From an uncultured Gammaproteobacteria bacterium (GTDB lineage Bacteria; Pseudomonadota; Gammaproteobacteria; Berkiellales; Berkiellaceae): DNA of 43,395 bases. The stretch is taken from positions 1-43,395 of the forward strand of contig CADEEZ010000009.1 in the NCBI GenBank assembly GCA_902826485.1, in the 5' to 3' direction. Positions 26,113 through 35,869 of this stretch are shown here, piece by piece. Position 1 is the stretch's first letter, and each line of letters starts with the position of its first letter. The notes beneath the pieces are model-generated. The model searched no databases and was not told the DNA's origin. It saw only the letters and a list, made by a program, of their open reading frames with translations. The translations under genes were made by a program, and so were the position numbers.

Positions 26113-27045
26113 TTAATTTATTCTACCAAAGGGTTCAGGATAACCAACGTTTCTGTTTTTTAGCTGTTCAACAACATCCCAACGAACACTGACTTTTTCA
26201 TTATTATGCCGGTTCATCACTTCTTGTAATTGTTGTTGAATACTAAACGTTTCTTGATACACCATCGTGTCTACCGGCACATGTGCTTCTAAATACAAAT
26301 CTTCACCAAATTTCCCTACTTTTACGGCTTGATGAATAATCCTAACTGGGGTATTTATTGCCACCATTTGATAAAGCTCAGTCACATCGGCATTATTCAT
26401 TCTGATGCATCCATGGCTGCTTCTTAAACCAACTGCTTTGGGCCAAGGTGTGCCGTGAATCACAATATTTTCAAAACCCGTTGTGATGGCGTAAGGACCC
26501 AATGGATTATTTGGTCCTGCAGGCACAATTGAAGGTAAATCTCTGCCGTTATCTTCATAATTTGCTCTGATAGAATCTGGCGGCGTCCAGGTGGGGTCTT
26601 TGCGTTTACGAATAACTCTATTCGTGCCAGTGGGCGTATCCCATCCATCTTGGCCAATACCAATGGGGTATGCACTGACTGTTTTACCATCTAGGTGAAA
26701 GTAATAAATTTTCATTTCAGCCAAATTGATCACGATGCCTTTTCGTGGACCAGGAGGTAAAATAGTACGAATAGGCACCAAAATTTTACCTGCTCTATCA
26801 GGATGGTAGAAATCCACATTCGGATTGGCTTCTTTCATCTCATAAGTGCCCAAGCCGAAACGTCTGCCTACATCCCCTAAATCTTCGCCTGGTGAGGCTT
26901 GTGTGTATTGATTTTCTCCCACGACATCGCTGCCGGGTGTTATCTCATATGTCAGTGCAAACACATTGCTTTGAACACATAATCCCAATCCCACTGAACT
27001 TATTGCCAGCATCCACTGCTTGAGTTTTGATTTGGCAAACTGCAT
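26113..27045 (-). CDS. L,D-transpeptidase (YkuD domain) with LysM-like region
   Basis: This is 310 residues from ATG 27045 (GGTGAG upstream); a TTG at 27093 is an alternative. The N-terminus is a signal peptide (KLKQWMLAISSVGLGLCV ... VFA). A LysM-like peptidoglycan-binding region follows (GEDLGDVGRRFGLGTYEMK, then NP). The YkuD catalytic motif is HGTPW ... SSHGCIRMNNADV, with the nucleophile Cys. Such enzymes make 3-3 cross-links or attach lipoprotein to peptidoglycan in the periplasm (ErfK/YbiS/YcfS/YnhG group). Its own terminator follows. Confidence 0.92.
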   Translation of the reverse strand: MQFAKSKLKQWMLAISSVGLGLCVQSNVFALTYEITPGSDVVGENQYTQASPGEDLGDVGRRFGLGTYEMKEANPNVDFYHPDRAGKILVPIRTILPPGPRKGIVINLAEMKIYYFHLDGKTVSAYPIGIGQDGWDTPTGTNRVIRKRKDPTWTPPDSIRANYEDNGRDLPSIVPAGPNNPLGPYAITTGFENIVIHGTPWPKAVGLRSSHGCIRMNNADVTELYQMVAINTPVRIIHQAVKVGKFGEDLYLEAHVPVDTMVYQETFSIQQQLQEVMNRHNNEKVSVRWDVVEQLKNRNVGYPEPFGRIN

Positions 27046-27213
27046 ATACTCACCATTACTACTGTTTTGACTTCTATCCTTACTTATCGTCAATAAATTG
27101 ACTTCTATAAGAGATCGTTTTTACAGTGCCAAAACTTGACTATCTCAAGTATTTAGTCGGGTGAGTCATTCCTGTCTATACTTACTATTAGATAGTATTT
27201 ATAGGAATTTCTT

Positions 27214-27771
27214 ATGAGCACGCCAACGAAACGGTTATCTTGGATTGAGTGGTTTGTTGTGGCAATTGCCTTGGTGGCGATTTGTGCCATTGCCTATCCT
27301 AAATGGGCTGAGAGAAATAATCCGCAATATGCGATGTCGCAGCAAACGGGTAAAGCCCTTAGCTCAGCGTTAAATGCCGCTCATGCCAAATGGGAAATCA
27401 TGGCAGACAATAAAGAATTTATTGATTTAACGGGTCAAGGAACGGGCGACACGGCTTTTAATGATTTAGGTTGGCCCACAGGTATTTCTGCTGATGGCAA
27501 AACGACGTTGTCTGCTATTAGTAACAAAGGCGCAATTGGGCATGATGCGTGTGGTCAAATATTTCATAAATTAATGGGTCAAAAGAATTATTCTGTGATT
27601 GCAGCGGATGATAAAGGCGAATGCCATAATGGCGATATTTGTGCCAAAGCGCTTTCCGATCACGAATGCCAATTCAAGGTCAGAAAAACGAATGAATCGA
27701 TTTACTATAACTCTAAAACAGGTCAAGTAAACGTTCAAAAATCAGAGCAAAGTAAACCCTTTGTTAATTAG
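27214..27771 (+). CDS. Pilin-like protein with atypical prepilin motif
   Basis: This 185-residue protein has an N-terminus, KRLSWIEWFVVAIALVAICAIAYPKW, that resembles type IV pilin/pseudopilin helices, including Glu at the +5 position and the trailing IAYPKW. The residue where the peptidase-recognised Gly should be is Arg, so normal processing is doubtful. The globular part has four Cys (likely two disulfides) and a C-terminal NSKTGQV strand. AGGAA precedes the ATG. No pilus assembly genes are nearby. It could be a minor pilin or a single-pass anchored periplasmic protein. Confidence 0.6.
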   Translation: MSTPTKRLSWIEWFVVAIALVAICAIAYPKWAERNNPQYAMSQQTGKALSSALNAAHAKWEIMADNKEFIDLTGQGTGDTAFNDLGWPTGISADGKTTLSAISNKGAIGHDACGQIFHKLMGQKNYSVIAADDKGECHNGDICAKALSDHECQFKVRKTNESIYYNSKTGQVNVQKSEQSKPFVN

Positions 27772-27774
27772 GAT

Positions 27775-28362
27775 TTACTTTTTAATAATATTGCGCTGTT
27801 GATGAAAAGTCACCGGCGCAGAAGTCACTAATATTTTATTCTGATCATCTATGACGACCCCCTTTACCACATGGGCACCTCTTTCTAAATCTCTTAATAC
27901 AAAAGCGTTTGAACTCTGTGCTTCACCATAAGGATGATTATCCAAAAGTAATCCTATTTTTTGTGTGGGGTCAAGTTGGGGTTTGACATCAAACACAACG
28001 GGAACTTCAGTAATAACCGCAATAAAAACTTGTTGATCGATTGGTGTCGTAATACGAATACTCAGCTGTTCTTGATTGTCTTTTTTTGGAGACGCTTCTA
28101 GAAGTGCTGGCGCGTTCGTTTGAGATTCTGGAAGGGGTGGGTTCACTTGTATTTGAGGCAATATCATTTCAGTGCTTTCTTGGCTGGGCTGGTCGGAATA
28201 TTCTATTTGACCATTCGGAGCAACTTGTTTGTAGACATTGGTTTTAGCAAAGGCTTGTTCTTGAGCAAAAAAAATACTCAGCATACACCCGAGGGTTAAC
28301 TTAAAAAATAAAGCCCGACCACTAGGCTTCTTCTGTTTTACTTGGCCTAAGCAATAATGCAT
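27775..28362 (-). CDS. DUF4124-domain periplasmic protein
   Basis: This is 195 residues from ATG 28362, chosen for the strong AGGGAGG six bases upstream; the frame extends to 28401. It overlaps the gpsA 3' end by 41 bases. Signal peptide to about residue 39 (ALFFKLTLGCMLSIFFAQEQAFA). Then a DUF4124 core (VYKQVAPNGQIEYSDQPSQ), a proline-rich linker, and a beta-rich C-terminal half (ITTPIDQQVFIAV ... PVTFHQQ). Proteins of this type are envelope-located and of unknown function. Confidence 0.8.
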   Translation of the reverse strand: MHYCLGQVKQKKPSGRALFFKLTLGCMLSIFFAQEQAFAKTNVYKQVAPNGQIEYSDQPSQESTEMILPQIQVNPPLPESQTNAPALLEASPKKDNQEQLSIRITTPIDQQVFIAVITEVPVVFDVKPQLDPTQKIGLLLDNHPYGEAQSSNAFVLRDLERGAHVVKGVVIDDQNKILVTSAPVTFHQQRNIIKK

Positions 28363-29335
28363 TAACTGCCTCCCTAGGTGGAAGTTGATTGAATAAGACA
28401 TCGTACATAATCTGACAAATGGGCATATCTACTTCATGAAGCCTTGCCAGCATACAAACCAAATCGGCATTTTGTTTGCCTTCGATAACCTGACCAATTT
28501 CTTGTTCGATGCTCGCAATCGCTTGACCTTGCCCTAATTTTAACCCCATGCGTCGATTGCGAGATTGATCATCTGTGCAAGTTAAAACCAAATCGCCTAA
28601 GCCGGACAACCCCATTAAGGTTTCCGATTTTGCCCCGAGTTTAGTCCCAAGACGCATCATTTCAACCAGGCCACGTGTGATGAGCGCTGCTCTTGCATTA
28701 GCGCCATAGCCCAATCCATCTGACATGCCTACTGCCAGCGCCAATACGTTTTTTACGGCGCCCCCAAACTGAACACCAATTAAATCGTAAGCGGTATACA
28801 CTCGAAACGATGTGCCATGAAACCGCGCCTGCATTTCATCTAGAAAAACTTGATTTGTGGAAGCAATGGTCACCGCGGTTGGCAACCCCATGGCCACTTC
28901 TTTGGCAAAACTGGGCCCTGAAATCGCCCCAATGGGGACATCTGGGCCGAATGTTTTTTCGGCGGCTTCGCTTAAAAATGCTGCCGTATCGGGGATAAAT
29001 CCTTTGGTTGCCCAAAGGATGCGCAGATTTTTTTTATCCCATAACGTATTAATTTTGGTTATTAAACTCAAAAACGCATGACTGGGAACAACCACCAATA
29101 AATCTTGAATATCGATTAATTTACTTAACTCTGATTCAAAAGCAATAGACTCAGGCAAAGTGATATTCGGTAAATAACGTTGATTAACGTGATGCTGTCG
29201 CATCGATTCGATATTCGATACATCCTGATCCCAAAGGACAACAGGATTATTATTTTTAGCGAGATGAATGGCGAGCGCAGTGCCCCAAGACCCTGCGCCC
29301 AATACCCCGATAGGGGTTAATTTGTCAGACTTCAC
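28322..29335 (-). CDS. gpsA: Glycerol-3-phosphate dehydrogenase [NAD(P)+]
   Basis: This 337-residue enzyme reduces dihydroxyacetone phosphate to sn-glycerol-3-phosphate for phospholipid synthesis. GAGSWGTA (13-20) binds NAD(P); [10 protein letters not shown], the catalytic Lys in [12 protein letters not shown], and [12 protein letters not shown] are family signatures. The start is GTG at 29335, overlapping the secB stop (GTGA), as in the E. coli secB-gpsA pair. Confidence 0.97.
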   Translation of the reverse strand: MKSDKLTPIGVLGAGSWGTALAIHLAKNNNPVVLWDQDVSNIESMRQHHVNQRYLPNITLPESIAFESELSKLIDIQDLLVVVPSHAFLSLITKINTLWDKKNLRILWATKGFIPDTAAFLSEAAEKTFGPDVPIGAISGPSFAKEVAMGLPTAVTIASTNQVFLDEMQARFHGTSFRVYTAYDLIGVQFGGAVKNVLALAVGMSDGLGYGANARAALITRGLVEMMRLGTKLGAKSETLMGLSGLGDLVLTCTDDQSRNRRMGLKLGQGQAIASIEQEIGQVIEGKQNADLVCMLARLHEVDMPICQIMYDVLFNQLPPREAVNALLLRPSKTEEA

Positions 29336-29784
29336 TTAGACTTTGTCTTATCCTGTTCTTGTTTTTGATGCTGAACATAAAGCGCATCAAAATTAACAGG
29401 CGCCAACAATAATTGAGGGAAGCCACCACGGGTGACCAAATCAGAAATGGTTTCACGCGCATAAGGATATAAAATCGTTGGGCACATTGCACCCAATGCT
29501 TGATTGGTTTGATCTTGTGGAAAACCTTTAATGGTAAAGATACCGGCTTGTTGTGTCTCGACCAAGAAAGCCGTTTTTTCGCCCATTTTAACTGTCACGG
29601 TTAAGTGCAATACCACTTCATGGATGCCTTCTTCTAAGCTATTTGTTTTAGTTTGTAAATCAACATTAACTTCAGGCTTCCATTCTTCTTTAAAAATTTG
29701 AGGCGCATGAGGTGCTTCAAAAGAAGCATCTTTAACGTAAATACGCTGAATCACAAAATTCATTTCAGGGGTTTTATCAGTCAT
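29332..29784 (-). CDS. secB: Protein-export chaperone SecB
   Basis: This is 150 residues. It keeps preproteins unfolded and delivers them to Sec[20 protein letters not shown] at the N-terminus and [21 protein letters not shown] are diagnostic of SecB. AAGGAAAGG precedes the ATG. It lies between grxC and gpsA with translational coupling to gpsA. Confidence 0.96.
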   Translation of the reverse strand: MTDKTPEMNFVIQRIYVKDASFEAPHAPQIFKEEWKPEVNVDLQTKTNSLEEGIHEVVLHLTVTVKMGEKTAFLVETQQAGIFTIKGFPQDQTNQALGAMCPTILYPYARETISDLVTRGGFPQLLLAPVNFDALYVQHQKQEQDKTKSK

Positions 29785-29796
29785 GAGCCTTTCCTT

Positions 29797-30078
29797 TTAT
29801 TGAGTATTTAATAACAATAGTTTATCTAAATTGCCCGCTCGTTCCAGGGCTTCTAAATCATCACATCCACCAATGTGCTGACCATTAATAAAAATCTGTG
29901 GCACCGTTCTGCGCCCCCCCGATTTTGCAAGCATCTCTTCTTTTTTAAGGGGATCTTGTTCAATATCGATTTCAGTTACCTGCATGCCCTTACGTTCTAC
30001 TAGTAATCTTTTAGCGCGAACGCAATAAGGACACCAAGTGGTACGGTAAATTAAAATCTCGGGTTGTTTTGCCCCCAT
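29797..30078 (-). CDS. grxC: Glutaredoxin 3
   Basis: This 93-residue dithiol glutaredoxin has active site CPYC (16-19), TVPQIFINGQHIGGCDDL with the cis-Pro, and glutathione-binding GGCDD. It reduces disulfides using glutathione. It sits in the conserved yibN-grxC-secB-gpsA order, 12 bases before secB. Confidence 0.95.
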   Translation of the reverse strand: MGAKQPEILIYRTTWCPYCVRAKRLLVERKGMQVTEIDIEQDPLKKEEMLAKSGGRRTVPQIFINGQHIGGCDDLEALERAGNLDKLLLLNTQ

Positions 30079-30083
30079 GATAA

Positions 30084-30506
30084 CTAACCTCGCTCTACTG
30101 GTAAGCCTTCTTTTTTCCAGGCTTGAATACCGCCTTCCAGCGTCGCCACATCCTGGTAGCCGAGTTTGAGCAGTTTTGTGCCCATTTTAGGGCTATCTGT
30201 GCCCTGATGACAAACAATAATTATGGGCTTGCTCTTAAACTTAGTAAGTATAGACTGACTCTCTTCCAACTTAAGACTGGGTATATTCACAGCGCCCAAA
30301 ATATGCCCCGCCTGAAAAGCCGCGGGTTCTCTGCAGTCGATTAACTTGGCGTGCTCGTGGTTCATTTTATTCACCACCTCTTGAGGGGAATAGGCTTTAA
30401 AGGCACTAAAATGACGCACTTCATTAATGATTAAAGCGACAATTAGGCCTGCCAAACCGGCCGACAACATCCAATGCTTAGTAAGAAAAATAATAATGTC
30501 ATTCAT
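30084..30506 (-). CDS. yibN: Membrane-anchored rhodanese-like protein
   Basis: This is 140 residues: one N-terminal membrane helix (about 12-30), then a rhodanese domain with DCREPAAFQAGHILGAVNIP and the active-site loop CHQGTDS containing Cys99. It probably transfers sulfur; the physiological partner is unknown. It stops five bases before grxC, matching the yibN-grxC arrangement of E. coli. AGAGGT is 12 bases before the ATG. Confidence 0.9.
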   Translation of the reverse strand: MNDIIIFLTKHWMLSAGLAGLIVALIINEVRHFSAFKAYSPQEVVNKMNHEHAKLIDCREPAAFQAGHILGAVNIPSLKLEESQSILTKFKSKPIIIVCHQGTDSPKMGTKLLKLGYQDVATLEGGIQAWKKEGLPVERG

Positions 30507-30681
30507 TGCTGACTTTAACCTCTTTTGTTAGCAAAGAGCACTAATTATACACAGACCCTATGCTGAACACTATTTCCCCAAGCAGGGTTAGATAAAAAAC
30601 TTATGGATCAGCGATAATTTTAAGTTTTTAAGATCAGAAACTGCTGGTAACATGTTAGGTATCTTAAACCTGAGTAAAAAT

Positions 30682-32247
30682 ATGAACCATTCACATCCAA
30701 AACCTGTTTGTTTATTTATATTGGATGGCTGGGGGGCCGAAAACACCTCCGAGAATCTAGAATTTGATGCCATTAAACAAGCAAATAAACCCAATTGGAC
30801 AAAATTGTGGCAGGAATACCCACATACTTTGTTAGATGCCTCAGGAAGAATAGTAGGATTACCAGAAGGACAAATGGGTAACTCTGAAGTTGGCCACTTA
30901 ACCTTAGGTTCAGGCCGCATCATTCGCCAAGAGCTCACGAGAATTACCGATGATTTGGCTACGGGCGACTTTGCCGAACAACCGGTTGTAAAACAAACTT
31001 TTAGCTCGCTTGCTCATAATAAACAAGCCTTGCATATTTTTGGTTTACTCTCCCCCGGTGGCGTACATTCTCATGAAGATCATCTCTTCTCTACTATCAA
31101 ACTTGCTCATAAAAATAATATAAAAAATATCTATTTACATGCTTTTTTAGATGGCCGAGATACCCCGCCCAAAAGCGCTCTGGCTTCAATCGAAAAAGCC
31201 GAAGCACTGTTTCAAACATTAGGCACAGGACAAATTGCAAGTATTAGTGGTCGTTACTTTGGCATGGACAGAGACAGTCGGTGGGAACGCGTTGAAAAAG
31301 CGTATCGCGCCATTCAAGATGGTCAGGCTCAATATGAATATAAAACAGCAAAAGAGGCCTTACTGGCGGCTTATGATAGAAATGAAACCGATGAATTTGT
31401 GACCCCAACTTGTATTTTAAAGGCTAATCACCCGATCAAAATTCACCCTCAAGATACTATTTTGTATCTGAATTTTAGAGCGGATAGAGCCCGGGCTTTA
31501 ACCACCGTTTTTACGGCACCTGACTTTAGTTTTTTCACGCGCAGTCTTGCGCCTCAAGATATTCATTTTGTGACCTTAACCGAATATCAAAAAAACAGCC
31601 CCACTCAGACTATCTACCCCCCTCAAAGCCACACGGCTTTATTCGGTCAAATACTGCAAGATAATAAATTAACGCAACTTCGCATCGCTGAAACTGAAAA
31701 ATATGCGCATGTGACTTTCTTTTTTAACGGCGGCGTTGAAAAACCCTTTGAGGGAGAATCTCGGATCATGGTGCCTTCACCCAAGGTTGCCACTTACGAT
31801 CTCAAACCTGAAATGAGTGCACATGAAGTCACCGAACAAGTGGTAAAACATATACTCGCTCAAACCTATGATGTGATTATTTGTAACTTTGCCAATGCAG
31901 ACATGGTGGGACATACCGGAAATTTACCTGCTGCAATAAAAGCCGTAGAAGTATTAGATGACTGCTTGGGTAAAATTGTTTCTGCCCTAAAAAAAGTGGA
32001 TGGGTACGCTCTGGTGACAGCCGATCACGGTAATGCAGAATGCATGGAAGACCCTATTACCCATCAGCCACATACAGCGCACACTTTATCTTTGGTACCT
32101 TGTTTATATATTGGTTCACGAGCTGCCCACTTAGACACACCAGGGCACTTAGGCACGCTTGCTGATATTGCGCCAACGTTATTAACCATTTTAGGTTTAC
32201 CTATACCTAAAGAAATGACGGGAAAGAATTTAATTACATGGATATAA
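30682..32247 (+). CDS. gpmI: 2,3-bisphosphoglycerate-independent phosphoglycerate mutase
   Basis: This 521-residue glycolytic enzyme interconverts 3- and 2-phosphoglycerate with two Mn ions. It belongs to the alkaline-phosphatase fold, with LFILDGWG (D15), phosphorylated serine in GQMGNSEVGH (Ser68), HGNAECMED and HTAHT metal ligands. ATG 30682 is preferred over 30652 because the product then begins close to the catalytic strand, as in other family members; neither start has a strong ribosome site. It heads gpmI-envC-ctpA. Confidence 0.96.
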   Translation: MNHSHPKPVCLFILDGWGAENTSENLEFDAIKQANKPNWTKLWQEYPHTLLDASGRIVGLPEGQMGNSEVGHLTLGSGRIIRQELTRITDDLATGDFAEQPVVKQTFSSLAHNKQALHIFGLLSPGGVHSHEDHLFSTIKLAHKNNIKNIYLHAFLDGRDTPPKSALASIEKAEALFQTLGTGQIASISGRYFGMDRDSRWERVEKAYRAIQDGQAQYEYKTAKEALLAAYDRNETDEFVTPTCILKANHPIKIHPQDTILYLNFRADRARALTTVFTAPDFSFFTRSLAPQDIHFVTLTEYQKNSPTQTIYPPQSHTALFGQILQDNKLTQLRIAETEKYAHVTFFFNGGVEKPFEGESRIMVPSPKVATYDLKPEMSAHEVTEQVVKHILAQTYDVIICNFANADMVGHTGNLPAAIKAVEVLDDCLGKIVSALKKVDGYALVTADHGNAECMEDPITHQPHTAHTLSLVPCLYIGSRAAHLDTPGHLGTLADIAPTLLTILGLPIPKEMTGKNLITWI

Positions 32248-32267
32248 TAAACCTAGATGTAACTACT

Positions 32268-32302
32268 CCCCCTACGTGCCGCGACTTGTTCGCGGCATCC
32301 AG
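32268..32302. repeat. Single REP-like repeat fragment
   Basis: CCCTACGTGCCGCGACTTGT ... CGCGGCATCCAG matches the first arm of the tandem repeat at 1-320, with two base changes that keep the GCCGCG / CGCGGC palindrome. It sits between gpmI and envC and could form a small hairpin in their shared transcript. Confidence 0.8.
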
Positions 32303-32342
32303 AGAGTATGTCACCTACACCTAGATAATAATTGAGGATACG

Positions 32343-33488
32343 ATGAAAAAAATAGCCTGGGGTACTTTCATGCTCTTTGCGTGTCTGATGGCCTTTCCCT
32401 TATCTGGAGTAGCAAAACCTACCGAGATCGACGATCCCCAAAAAGTAAATGAGTCTATTAAAAAATTAAAATCGTCTATTAACCAATTAGAAAATAAGCT
32501 TACGACCCAACAAGCAAATGCGTCAAAACATATTAAAACCGTCTCAAAAATTGAAACGGATATCGGAAAAAATGCCGAACAACTTAGACAATTAAAGCAA
32601 AAATTGCACGATAAAAATCACCATATCGTTTTACTTTCTCAAAATATTGATTCGCTCCGAACCAATCATCGCAGTCAACAAGTGCTTTTAAAAGAACAAT
32701 TATTTAACAAATTTAAAACGTATAAAACTGAACGGTGGAAATTGATATTTAATCAACCGCCTCGAGACGAGCATAGTCGCTTAACCAAATATTATGATTA
32801 TTTTGATAAAGCCAGAGTAGAATACATTCATGATTTATTAAATAAATTACAATTTTTGTTTGCGCAAGAAAGACTGTTAAGCAAAGAATCCACTTTACTA
32901 GAACGGCTCAAAATCAATCATGATCAAAAAGCCAACATACTCAAATCAGAATATTCTGAACGCGCGCGCGAGTTAGACAAGCTCCAACTTGAAATGAGTA
33001 AAAACAAAAACCAATTAGGGGCCTTAAAACAACAAGAAAAAGATTTAGAAAGTCTTTTTAAACAACTTCAAAAACGCATTCAATCGGCAGGAAAATTTGC
33101 GTCTCCTAAAGACAGTAAATTTCCAAAAATGTTAGGAAAACTACACTCTCCGCTTAAACTATCGGGGTTAAATTTTGCCCCCGGTAAACATTTATTTTTA
33201 GCGGCAAGAGAAGGCACCGAAGTGTTTTCGGTTTTCCCTGGCCGCGTGGTCTTTTCGCAATGGCTAAAAGGCTTAGGATTATTATTAATCGTTGATCATG
33301 GATCGGGTTATATGAGCCTATATGGCAACAATCAACTGCTATATAAATCTGCAGGAGATTGGGTAGATGCCGGAGAAATGATTTCTCGCGTCGGAATCAC
33401 CGGCGGAAGGAAAGATCCCGGGTTATACTTTGAAATTAGGAAGGACGGGAAACCGTTGGACGCTCATCGCTGGTTTTTGCAAGGATAG
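32343..33488 (+). CDS. envC: Murein hydrolase activator EnvC-like protein
   Basis: This is 381 residues: signal peptide (1-24), long coiled coil (about 31-250), and a C-terminal LytM/M23 domain (about 270-381). The zinc ligands of active LytM are missing: the usual HxxxD is replaced, YGHN reads YGNN, and LHFEIR reads LYFEIR. This is the expected state for EnvC, which activates amidases at the septum without hydrolysing peptidoglycan. GAGGA precedes the ATG. It follows gpmI and is followed after seven bases by ctpA. Confidence 0.92.
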   Translation: MKKIAWGTFMLFACLMAFPLSGVAKPTEIDDPQKVNESIKKLKSSINQLENKLTTQQANASKHIKTVSKIETDIGKNAEQLRQLKQKLHDKNHHIVLLSQNIDSLRTNHRSQQVLLKEQLFNKFKTYKTERWKLIFNQPPRDEHSRLTKYYDYFDKARVEYIHDLLNKLQFLFAQERLLSKESTLLERLKINHDQKANILKSEYSERARELDKLQLEMSKNKNQLGALKQQEKDLESLFKQLQKRIQSAGKFASPKDSKFPKMLGKLHSPLKLSGLNFAPGKHLFLAAREGTEVFSVFPGRVVFSQWLKGLGLLLIVDHGSGYMSLYGNNQLLYKSAGDWVDAGEMISRVGITGGRKDPGLYFEIRKDGKPLDAHRWFLQG

Positions 33489-33495
33489 CCTATAT

Positions 33496-34914
33496 ATGTA
33501 CTACAAAACTCAAAAAAGATTACCTAGTTTAATTTTAGGCTTTCTTTTATTCAGTGCCCCTATTGTGGCCATTGAAAAAAGTAAAAAAGACTCGCTGCCT
33601 CTAGAAGACTTACAGCGCTTCTCTGCGGTTATTGAAAGCATTCGTAATTATTATGTGAATCCCATCGACGATAAGCAATTATTTGAAAGCGCTATTCATG
33701 GCATGCTATCGGGCCTAGACCCCCATTCTGCGTTTTTGGATCCAGAGGATTTTAAAGATCTCAAAGTGAGCACCAGTGGAAAATTTGGTGGCTTGGGTAT
33801 TGAAGTGACCATGGAAGATGGCTTTATTCGCGTTATCAGCCCCATTGATGATACCCCTGCTAAAAAAGCAGGTATACAAGCGGGTGATATGATTATCCGA
33901 TTAGATGAAACCCCCATTAAGGGCTTAACACTCAGAAAAGCGGTAGAATTAATGCGGGGCGCGCCTGGCAGCAAAATTATTTTAACCATATTAAGAAAAC
34001 ATGAAAGCAAACCTTTAAAAATAACGGTTGCCAGAGACATTATTCGCGTTAAAAGCGTTAAAACAAAACTGCTGGATGATTATTACGGATACGTCCGATT
34101 GTCGCAATTTCAAAGTTCTACAGGCGAAGACATGGTAGAAAATTTGAAAAAATTACGCCAAGAAGCCAAAGACAAAAACCTAAAAGGGCTTGTTTTAGAT
34201 ATGCGAAACAATCCTGGCGGCATTTTAGAGTCTTCCATTAAAGTCGCTGACGCGTTTTTAGACCGTAAAAAATTAAAATATGACGGCCTTATAGTTTATA
34301 CACAAGGGCGTTTACCTAAATCTGAACTTAAAGAACGTGCCCATGATGGAGACATGCTTGATGGCGCTCCTATTGTGGTGCTCATCAATGGCGGATCTGC
34401 CTCTGCATCAGAAATTGTGGCCGGGGCTTTACAAGACCATGGTAGAGCCGTGGTAATGGGCACCCAATCATTTGGCAAGGGGTCAGTCCAAACCGTTTTA
34501 CCCTTAAAAGATAACTATGGCTTAAAGCTCACAACAGCACTTTACTATACGCCCAGCGGTCGTTCCATCCAAGCTGAAGGCATTACCCCAGACATCTTGG
34601 TTGAAGATTTAAAAATGCCTGATAGAAAAGAAGATGATTTATCTCAACTCATGGGCTTAAAAGAAAAAGACCTCAAGGGCCATTTGGGTAATAAAAAACA
34701 AACTAAGGGTTCAAGTGAGACCGTGCCTGCCGAAATCAACACGCCGGTCGAGCCCGCGCCAAATGGCGATGAACCTATTAAAGAAGATAAAGAAGACAAA
34801 GACAGCAACCCTGAGGCTAAGCTGAAAAAAGAAGAATCTATCGAAAATGACTATCAAGTAAATGAAGCATTGAATTTATTGAAAGCGCTTTCAATCGTTA
34901 AAGTGGCACGATAG
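33496..34914 (+). CDS. ctpA: Carboxy-terminal processing protease (S41 family)
   Basis: This 472-residue periplasmic serine protease has an N-terminal signal/anchor (LPSLILGFLLFSAPIVA), a PDZ domain (about 85-165) and the S41 core with catalytic Ser in GGSASASEI and Lys in GTQSFGKGSVQ. The C-terminal 90 residues are charged (Lys/Glu/Pro). The start at ATG 33496 (AAGGA upstream) gives a normal signal peptide; the frame upstream overlaps envC. It degrades or trims envelope proteins, including peptidoglycan enzymes in relatives. Confidence 0.94.
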   Translation: MYYKTQKRLPSLILGFLLFSAPIVAIEKSKKDSLPLEDLQRFSAVIESIRNYYVNPIDDKQLFESAIHGMLSGLDPHSAFLDPEDFKDLKVSTSGKFGGLGIEVTMEDGFIRVISPIDDTPAKKAGIQAGDMIIRLDETPIKGLTLRKAVELMRGAPGSKIILTILRKHESKPLKITVARDIIRVKSVKTKLLDDYYGYVRLSQFQSSTGEDMVENLKKLRQEAKDKNLKGLVLDMRNNPGGILESSIKVADAFLDRKKLKYDGLIVYTQGRLPKSELKERAHDGDMLDGAPIVVLINGGSASASEIVAGALQDHGRAVVMGTQSFGKGSVQTVLPLKDNYGLKLTTALYYTPSGRSIQAEGITPDILVEDLKMPDRKEDDLSQLMGLKEKDLKGHLGNKKQTKGSSETVPAEINTPVEPAPNGDEPIKEDKEDKDSNPEAKLKKEESIENDYQVNEALNLLKALSIVKVAR

Positions 34915-34915
34915 C

Positions 34916-35827
34916 CTAAACAGCTTCTATTATCGCGCCTTTGAGTTTTTTTAAGGCAGCTTGCTCAAGCTGCCTAACCCTTTCGATAGAGATATCATAT
35001 TTATCGGCAAGTTCTTTGAGTGTGGCGATTTGTTCAGGTTGAGCTAGAAAACGCAACTCAATAATATCCCTTGCTCTGTCATCTAAAACAGACAACGCCC
35101 GTAACACGCCCACTGAAGCTTGTTTTTCTTCGGCTTTTTGTTCGAGTTGTGTTAGAGGGTCTTTGTCGACGATTGAACTATTTGCCACAAGGTAGTCTTG
35201 TGGTGCAAAGGCAGAGTGATCGCTACCCTGATTTTCGCTTGAGGTAGGCGCATCAAAATGGGCATCATGCGCATACAAACGCATTTCCATTTCATTGACA
35301 TCTTTCAAGCCTACACCCAATTTTGTTGCGATGTCCATCGCTTCTTCTTGAGATAGCCACGCTAAATTCGGTTTGTGTTTTCTTAAATTGAAAAAAAGCT
35401 TACGTTGCGCTTTGGTGGTGGCTACTCGCACAATTTTCCAGTTACGAATAATAAAATCATGCATTTCTGATTTTACCCAATGAACCGCAAAAGTCACTAA
35501 GCGCACACCCACGCTGGGGTCAAAGCGCTTAACCGCTTTCATGAGACCAATGTTCCCTTCTTGGATTAAATCGGATAACGCCAAGCCATAACCTGAATAT
35601 TGTTTAGCGATTTTGGCAACATAACGTAGATGTGATAATACCAGTTGATGCGCGGCAGATAAATCTTGGGTTTCTTGATAACGCTGGGCTAAAGAAAGTT
35701 CTTCTTCTTGTGTAAGAACAGGTATACGATAAATTTGTTGAAAATAGGCATCTAAGCTGCTTTCGGTGAGAACCGGCAACGGTTGATTTAATAACCCTTT
35801 TTTTGAAACAACAATCGTATTACTCAT
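34916..35827 (-). CDS. rpoH: RNA polymerase heat-shock sigma factor RpoH
   Basis: This is a 303-residue sigma-70-family protein. Region 2 (YVAKIAKQYSGYGLALSDLI ... EGNIGLMKAVKRFDPSVGVR) and the RpoH-box-like KAQRKLFFNLRKHK identify sigma-32, not RpoD or RpoS. The C-terminal helix-turn-helix is YDISIERVRQLEQAALKKLK. Directs transcription of chaperones and proteases. The gene converges with ctpA, two bases apart. Only a weak ribosome site precedes ATG. A perfect CIRCE operator lies about 90 bases upstream, implying HrcA repression. Confidence 0.96.
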   Translation of the reverse strand: MSNTIVVSKKGLLNQPLPVLTESSLDAYFQQIYRIPVLTQEEELSLAQRYQETQDLSAAHQLVLSHLRYVAKIAKQYSGYGLALSDLIQEGNIGLMKAVKRFDPSVGVRLVTFAVHWVKSEMHDFIIRNWKIVRVATTKAQRKLFFNLRKHKPNLAWLSQEEAMDIATKLGVGLKDVNEMEMRLYAHDAHFDAPTSSENQGSDHSAFAPQDYLVANSSIVDKDPLTQLEQKAEEKQASVGVLRALSVLDDRARDIIELRFLAQPEQIATLKELADKYDISIERVRQLEQAALKKLKGAIIEAV

Positions 35828-35869
35828 ATCTTATTGACCGTAATTTTTAAATAATTGCATATACGCGCT

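Noticed and set aside
32343-33488. EnvC-like LytM domain lacking zinc ligands as a novel pseudoenzyme
   Set aside because: Loss of these ligands is the normal state of EnvC, which is an amidase activator.
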